Of a stretch of DNA of 64,000 nt, positions 1 through 11,639 are shown piece by piece; position 1 is the stretch's first letter, and each line of letters opens with the position of its first letter. The stretch is from Terana coerulea. Lineage: Eukaryota; Basidiomycota; Agaricomycetes; Polyporales; Phanerochaetaceae. The notes beneath the pieces are model-generated. The model was not told the DNA's origin. It worked only from the letters and a program-made list of their open reading frames with translations, and did no database searches. The stretch lies in the NCBI GenBank assembly GCA_024811115.1, contig JAKOGH010000683.1:62001-126000 (forward strand). Reading direction: 5' to 3'. The position numbers were made by a program, and so were the translations under genes.

Positions 1-1301
1 ATGACAAAATCTTCTCTCCAGTCGTACGGTTTGAAACCGTTAGATTCGTACTTGCCCTTGCCGGCACTCGAAGGCTTCTTTCTTACTGGCCTCGATGTGC
101 GCGAACGCATATTCGTACGGACTGTTAGATGAGGAGATCTACATGGAACAACCCGATGGCTTTCCTGCTCAAGGGAAAAAGCACATGGTGCTTCGTCTCC
201 GTCAGCGCCCTTTACGGGCTTAAGCAGGCAGGACTGTCCTGGTGGAAAGCCCTTAGCAAGTCTATGGCTGAGCTCGGCTTCAAAAGACTGAAGTCCGATG
301 CTGGCGTATACGTCAAAGGCGCAGGCAACGACATGGTCATCGCCGTAGTCTATGTTGACGACGCTATATTCGCCGGACGTAGCAAGGCAAAAGTACTCCA
401 AGAAAAGGAGTCCTTCATGCAATGGTGGGAGTGTCAGCGATATGGGCGACGTAAAGGAGTTTCTGCGCATGCGCATACAACGAGTTGGCGACAAGATCGT
501 GATTGATCAATGCGCCTACCTTGACAAGGTACTCGAATGCTGCGGTCAGACCAATGCCAAAATGGCAAAGACTCCGCTTCCTGAGGGTTATATCCCTCAA
601 CCAAATGAAGGAGAGCTAAATAAAGCTCGCCAGAGCCGTTTCCAAATTGTGATAGGCTCACTCCTTTATATCATGCTCGGTACACGACCGGACATTGCGA
701 CGCTGTCACAAAGCTCGCACAGTTCAGTGCGAACCCGTCTGAAGACCACCTGAACCGAGCGCTGTATATCTGCCGCTACCTGTCAGGCACTCGTAACTAC
801 ACACTCGAGTATGACGGCTCTTCCGGGTTAGGCTTGGTGGCGTACACCGATGCAGATTGGGCGGCTGCTTCCAACCGCCTTTCTCAGACTGGCTTCCTGC
901 TAATGCTTGCAGGAGGAGCCTTTAACTGGAGCTCTTTCGCACAGAAGTCTGTAGCAACGTCGACTAAAGATGCCGAATACATGGCACTCAGCGACTGCTC
1001 CCGAGAAGTCATGTGGATTCGAAATATCCTCTCTGAACTCGGTTACAACTTCGAGAAAGTACCCATCTGCAGCGACAACCAGGGCGCTCTATTCGTCTCG
1101 GAAAATCCCGTTACTGAAAAGCGCACTAAGCACATCGACATTCGTTACCACTACATTCGGCGATGTCGTCGAAGCTGGCCACGTCAAGTACTCTTCGTAC
1201 CTGGCATTGACAATCCCGCAGATATCTTTACCAAGAATCTGGGCAGGGTCAAGATTGAGAAGTTCCGACCAATGCTCGGACTTCGCATCGCTGCTGACTA
1301 G
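1..1301 (+). pseudogene. Ty1/copia retrotransposon pol fragment (reverse transcriptase and RNase H)
   Basis: The segment encodes the 3' half of a copia-type polyprotein in several reading frames. Around 60-170 lie remnants of the RT core (ALEG..LTGLDVR, then LDEEIYMEQPDGF). At about 205-260 comes ALYGLKQAG, and at about 340-375 the RT active-site motif YVDD. From 834 to 1301 an open stretch holds the RNase H domain: YTDADWA, STKDAEYMAL, SDNQGAL, and TKHIDIRYH with the terminal DIFTK motif. The frame changes near 180, 430 and 700, so no intact polyprotein can be made. Gag, protease and integrase would lie upstream of the window. The order RT then RNase H at the 3' end, followed by a purine tract and LTR-like sequence, fits Ty1/copia rather than Gypsy. 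I regard it as an inactive relic. Confidence 0.93.
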
Positions 1302-1348
1302 CGCGACTAAACCAGCGCAGGCAGTACGCCGTGCTAGGTTAGGAGGAG

Positions 1349-1567
1349 TGTTGAGTCAGATAGACGCCGTAAGCGCTCTGCTCACATCTTCTCTATTGTT
1401 CTACCAGGTTCCACCATGACGATGCCTATTGTCTATTGTCCTGGTACCTATTTGTGTCTGTTTGTAGTATAGCCACCCAGTATTGTATATAAGGCAGCCC
1501 TCTGCGCCATACTCTAATAAGACTCTTACAACTCTCAAACCACTTACGTGTTAACCAACCAGCCTAC
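1349..1567 (+). repeat. Probable 3' LTR of the copia element
   Basis: A purine-rich tract (GGTTAGGAGGAG, about 1337-1348) directly follows the pol stop and looks like a polypurine tract. It is followed by TGTTGAGTC, a typical copia LTR start. A TATA-like TGTATATAAGG lies at about 1483. The right boundary is uncertain: GACTCTTACA ending at 1530 is an imperfect inverse of the start, and CTACA ending at 1567 is another candidate. No second copy is present in the window to fix the ends. Confidence 0.6.
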
Positions 1568-1622
1568 AGGTGAGTAACCATCCTAGCTTCCTCTAGGCCT
1601 CGGTAGGAGTGTACGCCGCTGT

Positions 1623-3085
1623 ATGCGCTGCACTTCTACACGACTACCGCCAGAGGTTCGCCACTTGATCCTTTCCTACGCCATGCGCATACAGTCAGGT
1701 TCTAATCTTCGAAGCGACATTGCTGTCAGGCAAAACCTTGCTCTGGTGTGCAGACGCTGGTACCGCCTTGTGCGTGAAGACTCGGAAGCTGCACCGCATG
1801 TGATTGAGCTGTGCTCGACGAAAAATCTTCGAGCGTTGGATAGCTTGCATGCGGTAGCATTGAGGCACGTCAAGACGTTAACGTTACATGTAGACCCATA
1901 CCACTTATTCGGATTGAACCACAGGCGAGATCGACCGCTCGGGATGCAAGAGTTCTTGGCCTCCGCTCTTCCGCGCAAGCTGCCTTCTCTCGCGCATTTG
2001 GTCTGGCATTCATCCATTGCGCCGAAGGGCGGAACGGAGCACGACGGGCCATCCACTGTATATGCCGGCTTTCCTGCGTCCCGCGCCAAGGCATTACTCC
2101 GTGTATTCTGCACACTAGGCCTGACCAAGCTCACCTTGCAAGACCACTACATCGCGACATTCACCGATCTGCTTACCCTGGTGGGCAGTATTCCGACACT
2201 ATTGGCTCTCGAGATGGGGCAGGACTGTCGCCTGGGAGGATCACCCGCCAATTACGGTGAATGCTCAAACTATCAAGCTCAAGCCTGGGGTTCTGACCCA
2301 CCGGAATGCTTCGACATCAGAATTGAACAGCTTACTGGTGTCATACGAGCCCGAAGATTCCGCACCTTTCCTTCGCTTCAATCTGTCTCTAATCACGTCG
2401 GCTCAGATAATTCTGTCACGTCTTGCCAATCTCAGGTCCGGAATCTATCGGCACTTACGTGGCTTCTTCTCCTACCATATTGTCGCATGCATGGCACATA
2501 TACACATCAAAGCCAACTCATCGGTCACGAAAGTGTTCGCATTGTCTCCAAGCTGGTAGGACTAGCGGTGTATATTAATCTGTTTTACTTATATGCAGCC
2601 AGACACAGAAATATGTCTGCAACATAGCCTGATTGTAGGGGATAGATGTGAGGACGCCTGCTAGTATGTTGTTTCAAACGACCACTAATTGATCACCAGG
2701 GACGTTCACTATGGTTTGGGACGGGAAAATACACGCCGTGTTTGAAGGATACATGCAAAGACTAATGAGGGCTCAATGTTTTCAGTCAACATCGCCATAC
2801 GGCGAGAAATTTCGACTTGAAGTCTTCGAGAGGCTAGACAAAGCACTGGAGCCCCTTGTCGCAATTGGGGCTTTACGGTCTCTCAGCGCCGAGGTCCTTG
2901 TAACCTCCCAGTGGGCGGAGTCCCACTGGCACCCCGCAAAAGCCTATTGGGAGGGTCTCCTCGCGCGATTGCGCAAGTGGGATGCGGCAGCGACAATGAA
3001 GCTTGTTGTCTCATCGCATTTGCAAGAACCATGTATGGCAGAAGAACTCGTGCACCTGGTCTTCCACTTCACCTACAAGGATTAG
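1623..3085 (+). CDS. F-box-like domain protein (frame interrupted)
   Basis: The N terminus reads LPPEVRHLILSYA and then LALVCRRWYRLV, the pattern of the F-box-like domain common in basidiomycete families. Such proteins bind Skp1 and act as substrate adaptors of SCF ubiquitin ligases; that role is inferred from the family. The rest is a leucine-rich region. The frame of the first 600 bases gives way near 2215 to one reading WGRTVAW, and the original frame resumes near 2430 (LSALTWLLLL, SQLIGHE). After SKLV an intron of about 140 bases may end at 2700. The last exon carries LVAIGALRSLS and ends VFHFTYKD. The same C-terminal pattern, including a QLIDHD segment, recurs on the minus strand at 52.0-52.7 kb, so the two are paralogs. 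Exact exons and the cause of the frame changes are unresolved. Confidence 0.65.
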
Positions 3086-3472
3086 TACGTCCTTCCGTGT
3101 TCAGCTGCAACTGGATGCTTTACTGATTCTTCACTACATCACTAAGTTCGCAGGCGCCTCCTCCTGATACTCCCCATAATGCCCTCGAGGCAGCGCCGTG
3201 AAGCCAGCGTCTCGTAAGCCTCCGAGTCGGGATTACACAACCTGACATTTTCCTCCATCGCTCAGATCTCAGACACAGCAGAGCACATATGTACGCTTGT
3301 AAGACATTTGAATCCACACGGACACATATCCCCACACAGTGGACTCAGACGCCTGCTCCATATTCTACAATCCCGCCCTTGATTATCAACCCTAGTATAC
3401 AGGACTACATATCCTAGCGACATTCTCAATCTTTCTTGTCGGGGCGATCATCTGAGCAAGAGCCACTCACCG
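3086..3472. other. Intergenic, no gene seen
   Basis: This is the space between the 3' ends of the F-box-like gene and the convergent MFS gene. No coding pattern, repeat or RNA gene is recognisable. Confidence 0.6.
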
Positions 3473-6268
3473 TCAGCTCACTTCCTCCGAGTCCCCTGTG
3501 GCCTTTTCTGGCTTATGTTGCACCACCCCACTCGCGTCCTTCTCAAGTTCAGGCGGCGGCGGCGGCTCCGGCACAGCCGTCTTCTCCTTCTCGTCCCCTT
3601 CTCCCCACCCTCCGCCGCCACCGCCGCCGCGGCCTCCTTTCCCCTCTCCTCATCCCGGCGCTCCCGCTCCTTCAAGCCCCAATTCTTATCCGTCGTCTTC
3701 CGCAACGAGAACTCGCGCATCGCCGCGACGCTCAGCAGCCCCGCACCACATATCGCGAGCATGACGAGCCACACCGCATGCAGCGCGTCCGCGAACGCGC
3801 GCTGCGTCTGCGCCCTCTCTTCAGCAGACAAAGAGGGGATGAGCGGGATGACGCTGTAGGCGAGCGCGGCGTGCTGCGGCGACGCGGCGAGCAGCGCGGG
3901 CGGGAGCTTGCGCCGGAGCGTGTTCTGCAGGATCGCGCCCGAGATGGCGACGCCCCACGCCTGGCGGCCGGCGGGTGGATATAAGGCACGGGTGTAGGAG
4001 GAGGGAGGGGAGGAGCGTACCTGGGAGAACGCGCGCACGAAGGTGACGAGCGCGGCCGCGCTCGCGTTCTCGGAGAGCGGGAGGGGCGCCATCACGGGGA
4101 ACTAGGGGCGCCAAGCATCCAACACGTTAGCCCCGTCTTCCATAAAGGAGCAAGGGACAGGAAGAGAGGGAGGGGGACTCACGTAGGTGCAGTAGAGCAG
4201 CCCCATGCCGACGCCCTGGATCATCTGGAAGACGGCGAGGACGCCGATGGGCGTGCCGACGCGCATCGTCGTGAACAGCCCCATGCCGAGCAGCATGAAC
4301 GCCCAGCCCGCGAAGTTCTGTGGGACACAATGGCACGTCAGCGTGTGGACGAACGACCGCGTGGGACACAGAATCCAAACGAGGGCAAAGGAGGGGCAAA
4401 ACCGTCGCTGCTGCGTCGGATCGCAGGAAAGGAGTGCATGGAAGACGGGAGGAGCGCGTCGACGTGGGAAAGGCGCCGATCGGCACGCAGGCGTGTCCGC
4501 GGTGCAAGACACGGACAGGCAAGCGCGAACGAGGACGGCGGGACAGCAGTACAGCGAGAAGCGGAGAACAACCGAGCCAAAAGCGAAGGACGTACCAGAG
4601 CCTGTACCGCCCCGTCTTGGCGACGATGAGGCCCTGCGCGATCGCGCACGGCGAGATTGTGACGGCCATGGGCAGGAAGTCGAGCCCGGAGCGCACGGGG
4701 TCTGCGAGGCGCACGGCCTGGAACCACGTCGGCCTACACAAGCACGGCCGTGATGAGCAAGAATTACTAGTTAGGGTGTGTGGAGGGAATGGCGCACAGA
4801 TAGACTGGTGGGGAAGTAGAGTGAGCACCGGAAGGGGGAGAGCGATGAGGGCTACGTACACCCGGCGGTGATAGTCACAATGCCATGCAAGAATGTTGCA
4901 ATGTATCTGCGACATGAATATGAGAGGTCGTTTGTTCCCATGCCGGAGGGAGAAAGGAGGTACGCACCCGCTGATACTGGTTGGGTTGGACAGTACCACA
5001 AGTGGGACCTACCAACACTGATTAGCCCGCATACACGCAGCTTAGACACTTCGGAAAACACATACAGTCGGCAGCTTGGCCCACTTTGCCTCATACACGA
5101 CCGCACACGCGAGTCCAATGACGCCGAGGACGAGCGGCGAGATCACGCGGGCCGACGACCACGGATAACGAATGCCGCCCCATGTGAGGCCGAGGATGCA
5201 CGCGGTGGTCGAGGAAATGATCAGGATGTTGCCACTGTTCACCAGAAGATAAGGATATGTCGGGTATACAGAGGGGAGGGGACGTACAACCAGTCCAGCT
5301 TCATGAGCTTCTTGCGGAAGCTCTCGCGAGGCGTCTTGAGCTGCAGGAAGAGGAAGACGACGACGATGGCAATGGCGCAGAGCGGGAGGTTCATGTCTTT
5401 TAGACGCATATATGCGGTTTGAATAGTGTAAAAGAGCTTGTAGGTATGGCAGATACGCACAGAAGAGCCACCGCCACGATGCGTGCTGAGCCAGCCCGCC
5501 GGCAATAAACGGGCCAATGACGGACCCCAAGGTGTAGATACTACCAGCAAGGAATGATTCGACGGCTCTGGGGAATTCTAAGCGAGGGGGAAAACTTACA
5601 CTCCAGTAATCGCAGTGAAGAATCCTCGATCCCGCAATGGCACGAGATCTGCGGTCACAATGCTCGACAACGATTGAATACCGCCTCCGCCGACTCCTTG
5701 GATAGCTGTATATTGCTTAGTGTATGCGCATATAACGGCTACTTAAACCATATTGCGCACCTCTACCGACAATCAATACGTTCATACTTGTTGCCGAGCC
5801 GGAGACCGCTGAGCCAGCTGCGAATATTATGAGTGCTCCGAGCATGGTGGCTCTGCGTCCGAATATCTGCGCCAGCTTTCCGCTGAAGGGAAGACACGCC
5901 GCCGACGAGAGGCTGTACGCGGAGCCGACCCAGGAAAAGTCCTCTCCATTGAGATCACTGACAATTGTCGGCGCCGCTGTGGCCACGGATGCCTGCGCAG
6001 GTCCGCATCAAATGCCATCGCGTGAGCTCATGTGCGCTTTGATGCGACTTTCTTGTGGGGTAGTACTGACCAGGTCGAGCGCCGCGAGCAGCAGCGAGAT
6101 GCAGAGCGCGACGTAGACGAGCCAGAACCGCGTGCCGCGCTCGGCCTTGACGTTCTCGTTCGTCTGCGCCTCCGTCACGGTCGGGATCTTGACGGGCTCG
6201 TCCGCGTCGGCCTTGGTCGTGGCGCGGCTGCGCGCTTCGGTGAGCGACGCCTGCGAGGCGGCGGACAT
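3473..6268 (-). CDS. MFS transporter, DHA2-like drug:H+ antiporter
   Basis: This is a multi-exon major facilitator gene. From the ATG at 6268, a hydrophilic N tail of about 45 residues precedes the first helix (FWLVYVALCISLLLAALD). Next comes WVGSAYSLSSAA, and then GKLAQIFGRRATML, the loop 2-3 signature of MFS proteins. Further on are IGPFIAGGLAQHASWRW (motif C-like) and a run of helices ending AICGAGLLSV near 3640. Fourteen helices would be expected for DHA2, and the spacing fits. Related proteins export toxins or drugs across the plasma membrane; the substrate here is unknown. The C-terminal tail is low-complexity and reads in two frames that stop within 5 bases of each other (3473 or 3478), so the last 40 residues are uncertain. 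It is divergent from the adenylating enzyme at 8 kb. Confidence 0.88.
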
Positions 6269-7976
6269 GGTGGCAGGAGCAGAGGTCGCTTAGGCTCTTG
6301 GCCAATTGGGCCGACATGTGCATGAGCCTTGTGTCCAATAGGGCAGAGAAGCCTCGCTCCGAAGCCGTGGGGGCGGACGGCGAGCGGTCGAAGGCGTCGG
6401 CGGCCCCGCCGGGGCGTCACAGGCCGATAGCATATTGCTACGTTGTGTTCACTTCAGCCTGTCGGTACGTTGCTTCTGCCAGACTGCGACGACCACGGGC
6501 GAAGACGTGGGGTGCCTCCCATATCCGGCAACGGACGCCGCTTCTCCCAGGCTAAACACGCAGGAAGGGGCTTGTGACTGCTGCCGACTGCTAAAAACGA
6601 CGCGCAGCGCCGGCGGATCAACCTAGGCAGAATTCGCGAAGAATGAATCAATTCCAGGTTGGGCAGCGCGCGGTGGGAGCTGGGAAGGAGGAATGCACAG
6701 AGAAGATGGAGGGAGGAATATCAGATGCAGGCATGTGCTCTTCGCCACGGGGCAGATTGCGGGGGGCCGGCGCAGCTGGCGGAGAGCACGGCGGGCCACG
6801 AGCGGATCCCGGCCAGCCTTGCGCACAAAAGCAGCATTCAGATAAGCTCAGAATGAGGAGTGGCGCAAGCGATCATGGCGAGAGAACAAAACCGTGGGAG
6901 CTGTCGGGGTCAATGTCCGAGTTGCCCGCTTAAGCACTAGCTCGCGTGGCAGCATTGTGGCGTGTGAGTTTGATGCGCACCTGCTAATACAGCGGTTTTG
7001 TTCTCACGCCCTTTTTCTGTCTTCTTAAACTGATCTGTCTTCGTTATAATACTAGCAGCACTCGCAACACTCTCTGAAAACAGTTGACCTAGGCTAGGAG
7101 CCCCGGCGCAACCTAGTCGCCGTTGTCTTTCACAAAAAGGGGGATCGAGGAAGAAGTCCAAAAGGAGCCTGAGGATATTATGAGCCGTCTCTCCCGCTCT
7201 GTGTTTACTGACTGATTTCGTCTAGAGTTAAGATAGGTATACCCGCACCTCAAAATATCTGTCTATTATTCCCTTTAAACCATAGTACAGTATCCTTGCA
7301 TGGCGCCCAACATGTAAGGTCAGTAGCTCAGGATCGTTATGTTATTCTACAGGCAAGACAAGTAATCAGCAAAGAAATGGAGTGCAGTTTTTCCTACCCT
7401 CTTCAAGCCAGGTGAAAACTAGCGAGAAGGAAAGAAGAGTCCTTGCACCAAATTTGGTCCCATTTTACCCACGCCACAATGCCGTGAGTTGGCACAGCGC
7501 TTAGCAAACGACGCTTTGCTCCGTTCCGCCATCATCTCCGTACTAAGTGCAACCTCCACCGAGTTCCCGATGCGCCACGACTCGCTCTACGCTGTGAAAC
7601 ATGTCCTACTTGCGGCCATCTGTCAAATCAACGGCGTCGAAACGCTCGACCTTGGCAGTCTGTATCACCCCGTGATATAGCATGCAGATTGTCCGAAGAT
7701 AGTAGTTTCCCATGGTCCACGCCCAGCCCATATGCTCAGGCCCCGGAGACCGTTTTCGAACCTTCCATGACTGCGCTGAGGATGATCTCAGCGGCGCGCC
7801 ATCTTCAACGGGATTTTGCAATGAAGCTGTGGCAGCGCCAGGGCCAGAAGACGACGAGGAAGCTGCGCCGAATACGCGCGAGTCCACTGCGGCTCCGCGG
7901 TACCTCACGAGACGCCATTGTAGTAGTCGCGGCGCTCTGAGGTCTCCGCTCTACGACTCCGCACTCGCCACATACC
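6269..7976. other. 1.7 kb region between divergent MFS and adenylating-enzyme genes
   Basis: No convincing gene is present. It should contain both promoters. Around 7466-7515 a stretch with TTACCCACGCCACAA is repeated in altered form at about 11,650, upstream of the decayed copy of the adenylating gene. The duplication therefore included upstream sequence. Confidence 0.55.
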
Positions 7977-9943
7977 ATGGCCCACTTCATGCACCTGGTT
8001 TTGGACGGCCTCCAGAAATGGCCGGACGCGCCGCTCATCAGGCCGTTCACGGGCACCGGAACCGGATACGCGTGGGGACTGATCACGTTCCGCGACTTTC
8101 AGACCGACTTGGAGAAGACGGCGGAGCATTGGCAGGAGACGCTCATCGGAGCTGGGTTGCATGCAGGGGACGTCGTCGGGCTATGGTGCGTCGCACTTTC
8201 ACTCCGCATTCGCGTCGTTCTAACCAGCTCACCAGGTTAACCGGAGAATACGTAACAGACTTGGTGCACCTGTACGGCCTCTCACGAGCCGGCTTCATTC
8301 CCGAGCTGTTCAGCCTGAAGTTCTCGCTCCCCGGCCAAGCCGTCGTCCGCGACCTGCTGCAGGAGTGCCATGGCAAAGCGCTCTTGTACGACGAACACTT
8401 TGCGTCCCTTGTCGGGCGACATTGCGCTACCGTCCTTTCCACTCGTTGAAGTGTGCACCATGCCGCTGGCACGTCGGCTCGCGGGTCTGCCCACCGTGTC
8501 CGCAGACGACGTGGCCATCATCTTCCACACCAGCGGCACCACCAGCGGGAGGCCGAAACCGGTGCCACAAAGCCACCAATGGTGCAAGACGCACTCGATG
8601 TACTGCTGGAAGGGCATCTGGCAGGGGAAGTGGGACAGCCCAGACGTCGTGAACAACATCGGCAGCTTCGCGCACATGGGTGCCTCAACATGTGCGCAGT
8701 TTCCTTTTCTTTAGCCCCATATATTCAGTGTGTCACAGACATTTACAAGTCAGCATACTCGGGCGGCTCATTTGTCCAGACATCTCGACCGGACATCGGT
8801 GCGGAAGAATTCCTCGCGCTGGTTCGCCAATGCGGCCTGAATCGACTCCTTCAATACGCCAGCTGGCTCTCGGGGCTGATATCCGTAGCGAGGCAGGATA
8901 AGGAGGTGCTTCAGGCCATGCAAGGTCTCCGCCAGGTCGTTTACACCGGAGTGTCCATGAATCCCGAGGACGAAGCTTGGGCTCTCGCCAACGACATACC
9001 GATTACGGTACGTATATGCGGTATAGTATGCACACATGCGTTGAGCTTTGGTGCAGAATCTGTACGGGACTACGGAAACCGCGCAGTGCATGATCTCTGA
9101 GCTCGGGTCGAAGGAGGGCTACCTCCGCCCAATCCCAGAGCTCGGCCTGAAACTGGTGCCCTCATCGCACTCGGGGGACTCTGAGGTCCAGCTCTATGAC
9201 CTGTTCCTCCCCCTCACAGCCCTCAACTGTCCCCATCCCACCGTACGTAACCGGCCGGACGGACATGTCACCGGAGACCTGTTCGAGGAGGTCAAACCAA
9301 AACACTACGCCTTCCGTGAGTACATCTTTCCCGGTGCAGAAATCGCAAGCTCTAACACATGTTCTATCAGGAGGACGGAGTGATGACTGGATCAAGACTG
9401 GGCCGGCCCGGGCTGCGTTTTGTGACACCAAGTGAGGGTGCCATCTCTCGAGGTATAGCGCATGGCACTCATCGTTCGCGCAGAGCGATCGAGGACAATG
9501 CTCTCCGGACATGTCCCGACCTTGTTCGCAACTGTGTGGCGGTCGGGCATCTCAAACCTTGCGTCGTCCTTCTTATTGAACCCGCCCAGGGCGACCCGGC
9601 TGCAGATCAGGTCGCTGCGCTGAAAGAGGAAGTTATCAAGCGGACGGCGGATTACAACAGTCGACTGCTCTCGCACGAGCGTATCACCGACCCACACCAC
9701 ATCGTCGTCGTCCCCGTCGGATCTCTCCCGCGCACATCAGTGAGCATCGTTCCATTCAGACCCCTGCCTCCGTGATCTCCGCTGACAGATGGCCTTGCTG
9801 CGTCCTCCAGGAAAAGGGGAACATCAAGTGAGTCTCGGAGGCTCGTCGCCGCGGGTCTGGGCTGACATGTGCTCTATCGCAGGCGCAAAGCGGCGTACGA
9901 GCAGTTTGCCAGTGAGCTGGCTTCCATTTGGGGAGAGGCATGA
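7977..9943 (+). CDS. AMP-binding (adenylate-forming) enzyme
   Basis: Exons encode a complete ANL-superfamily adenylation domain of roughly 560 residues. Members activate a carboxylic acid with ATP, giving an acyl-adenylate. Visible core motifs are FHTSGTTSGRPK (A3, phosphate-binding loop, about 8525), NLYGTTETAQ (A5, about 9057), GDLFEEV and YAFRGRSDDWIKTG across an intron near 9315-9370 (A7-A8), and RTSEKGNIKRKAAYEQF across the last introns (A10, catalytic lysine). No carrier or reductase domain follows, and the stop is 20 residues after A10. Within the exon ending near 8450 the frame breaks at about 8416 (GTCGGGCGAC). Removing one G joins FASLV to GDIALPSFPLVEV, and the decayed copy at 12,244 indeed reads GTCGGC. 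The substrate cannot be told from the sequence. The gene converges on a seven-helix gene whose stop is 118 bases away. Confidence 0.86.
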
Positions 9944-10060
9944 GCATGCCCAGAAGCGGACTACATTTGGTAGACGCAGAGACCGGTGCATTCGATGCAA
10001 AACAGTCTCAGCTGGTACAACGGAAGACGCTGTCAATGTCATTCAGCTGCAGAATGCTCT

Positions 10061-11321
10061 TCAATGCAATCCTGTAGATGGGCACGCAGAACCTCGAGTT
10101 ACAATGTTCGCATAAGGCGAAGGAGGAGCCATGTTTGCACGAACGTCAAACTCGACCTCTTCAGCAGGGGTTACAGCAGAGTCGCTGCATGCCCAAGAGC
10201 GCAGTTTAGATGACGGTATGGATGACCCCAAGGTAGTCTCTACGTATGTCCCGCCTACCGCAACTCCCTGGTGGACGCGGATGATGATGAGGTTGAACGA
10301 GATACCGACCACTACAAGCATCTGGAAAAGCACAGGTGTCCGTCAGCCAAGCCGCCGTGCCTAGACGGACTCGGAGAGATGGCACCAACCACGTTAGAGA
10401 CGTCGTAGATAGCATTGCTCCCAGCGAGCTCGGTTCCGAAGGACAGCATGACGAAAAGGGTGTAGAGCAGGCCGGACTCGATGATGATGCGGGTCGCGTT
10501 GGAGAGACGGGAGCGCTTGCTTCGGCGCAAAGACACGAGCCTGGACGCCTCCCTGTCGATGATCCATATCCGCCCGACGATGAGCCCTTTCGAGCTCATG
10601 TCAGCCTGTTATCAAGTGGTGCCAGCCCATACGCCGCAGGCTTACCGGTTGTCAGGAGGTTAGTGACAAGTGTAATAACCAGAAACGACGTAAGGAGGTT
10701 GGTGAGCTTCTTGATATTGAGGAGCGCGTCGGTACGCAGCGTGGCTGTGATATAAATGATAACAGCCGAGACAGCGGCATCTCCCAACCACAGCACGATC
10801 GGGAAAGTGACGACGGGCCAGTTCCGCGAATAGATTATGAAGCAACGGTAAATCTAACAATACAGTATGAGTGAATAAACAACGTTTTCACTCTGCAAGG
10901 TGCGACTTACCAGCATTCCGTCCCCAATCAACGTCATGACTTGCACGTCCACCGTCTACCGAGTCCGTGAGCGCAGTCCTATGCATCACAATCTCAGTTT
11001 ATGACTGACCTTCATGACATTGACCCAGTACGAGATGTTCTCAAACTCTTCGTTGGGCCCTCCCGAGCCCTTGTAGAAGACGAAAGCGTCTAAAATGTGG
11101 CGGAGGCTGAAAGCCATGTCAAGCGTGATGAAAGCGTACATCAGGACAGCGACGCCGATGAGAGGCCAGTTGTATCTTTTCCTCTCTCCGTCCAGGCTGT
11201 ACCATAGCAGTGCATGAAGGCACATCCCGAGCGTGACCAAGTATATCCCGTAGGCGATGGCTTCCATAAAGAGCGACACGATTTGGGCCTCGTCGATGGG
11301 GAATGGTGAGTTAATGGCCAT
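10061..11321 (-). CDS. Seven-helix membrane protein, agaricomycete family (copy 1)
   Basis: The ATG at 11,321 begins MAINSPFPIDEAQIV. It is followed by a first helix (AIAYGIYLVTLGMCLHALLW) and six more: NWPLIGVAVLMYAFITLD, then after LIGDGML / IYRCF the segments WPVVTFPIVLWLG, a helix ending VTNLLTT, GLLYTLFVML, and the signature VVVGISFNLIIIRV. The C-terminal tail is hydrophilic. The layout resembles a seven-transmembrane receptor-like fold, but no characterised family is recognised. It belongs to a large set of unnamed basidiomycete proteins, and three paralogs lie in this window. It has at least five exons, with introns after WVNVMK, after LIGDGML, after NLLTT and after the SNAIYDVS segment. 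All frames join cleanly. Function is unknown; a sensory or transport role would be guesswork. Confidence 0.8.
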
Positions 11322-11639
11322 GACAAAGGGATCCCGCCATGCGAGAGTAAGATGGTGGAGGCGCCGCGCAGGGATGTTCGAACAAGGGCAAGGTCAACGG
11401 GGCAAGTCGCCCTGGCACTTGTGTTTTGGTGTGAACATTGCGTAACTACGCCGCTCGAAGATATCTAGACGCGAGCGCGGCCTGATCCGGCAACATTGAC
11501 ACCCTGCATCGGAGCTCCCCTACGCCCGTAGTCTTGCTAAAACCGATAGAGCATGCAGAAGCTGGTTGTACGGCGGGCACGGAGACGGTGGGAAGGAAAA
11601 GGCGTTGGGCAGCAAGCGCCGACGCCTCCGACCACATCT

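Noticed and set aside
3436..3990. Pro/Arg-rich open frames on both strands
   Set aside because: They arise from the low-complexity tail of the MFS gene, whose sense frame has the helices.
4205..4871. Long plus-strand open frames over the MFS gene
   Set aside because: They are antisense shadows of the GC-rich transporter exons.
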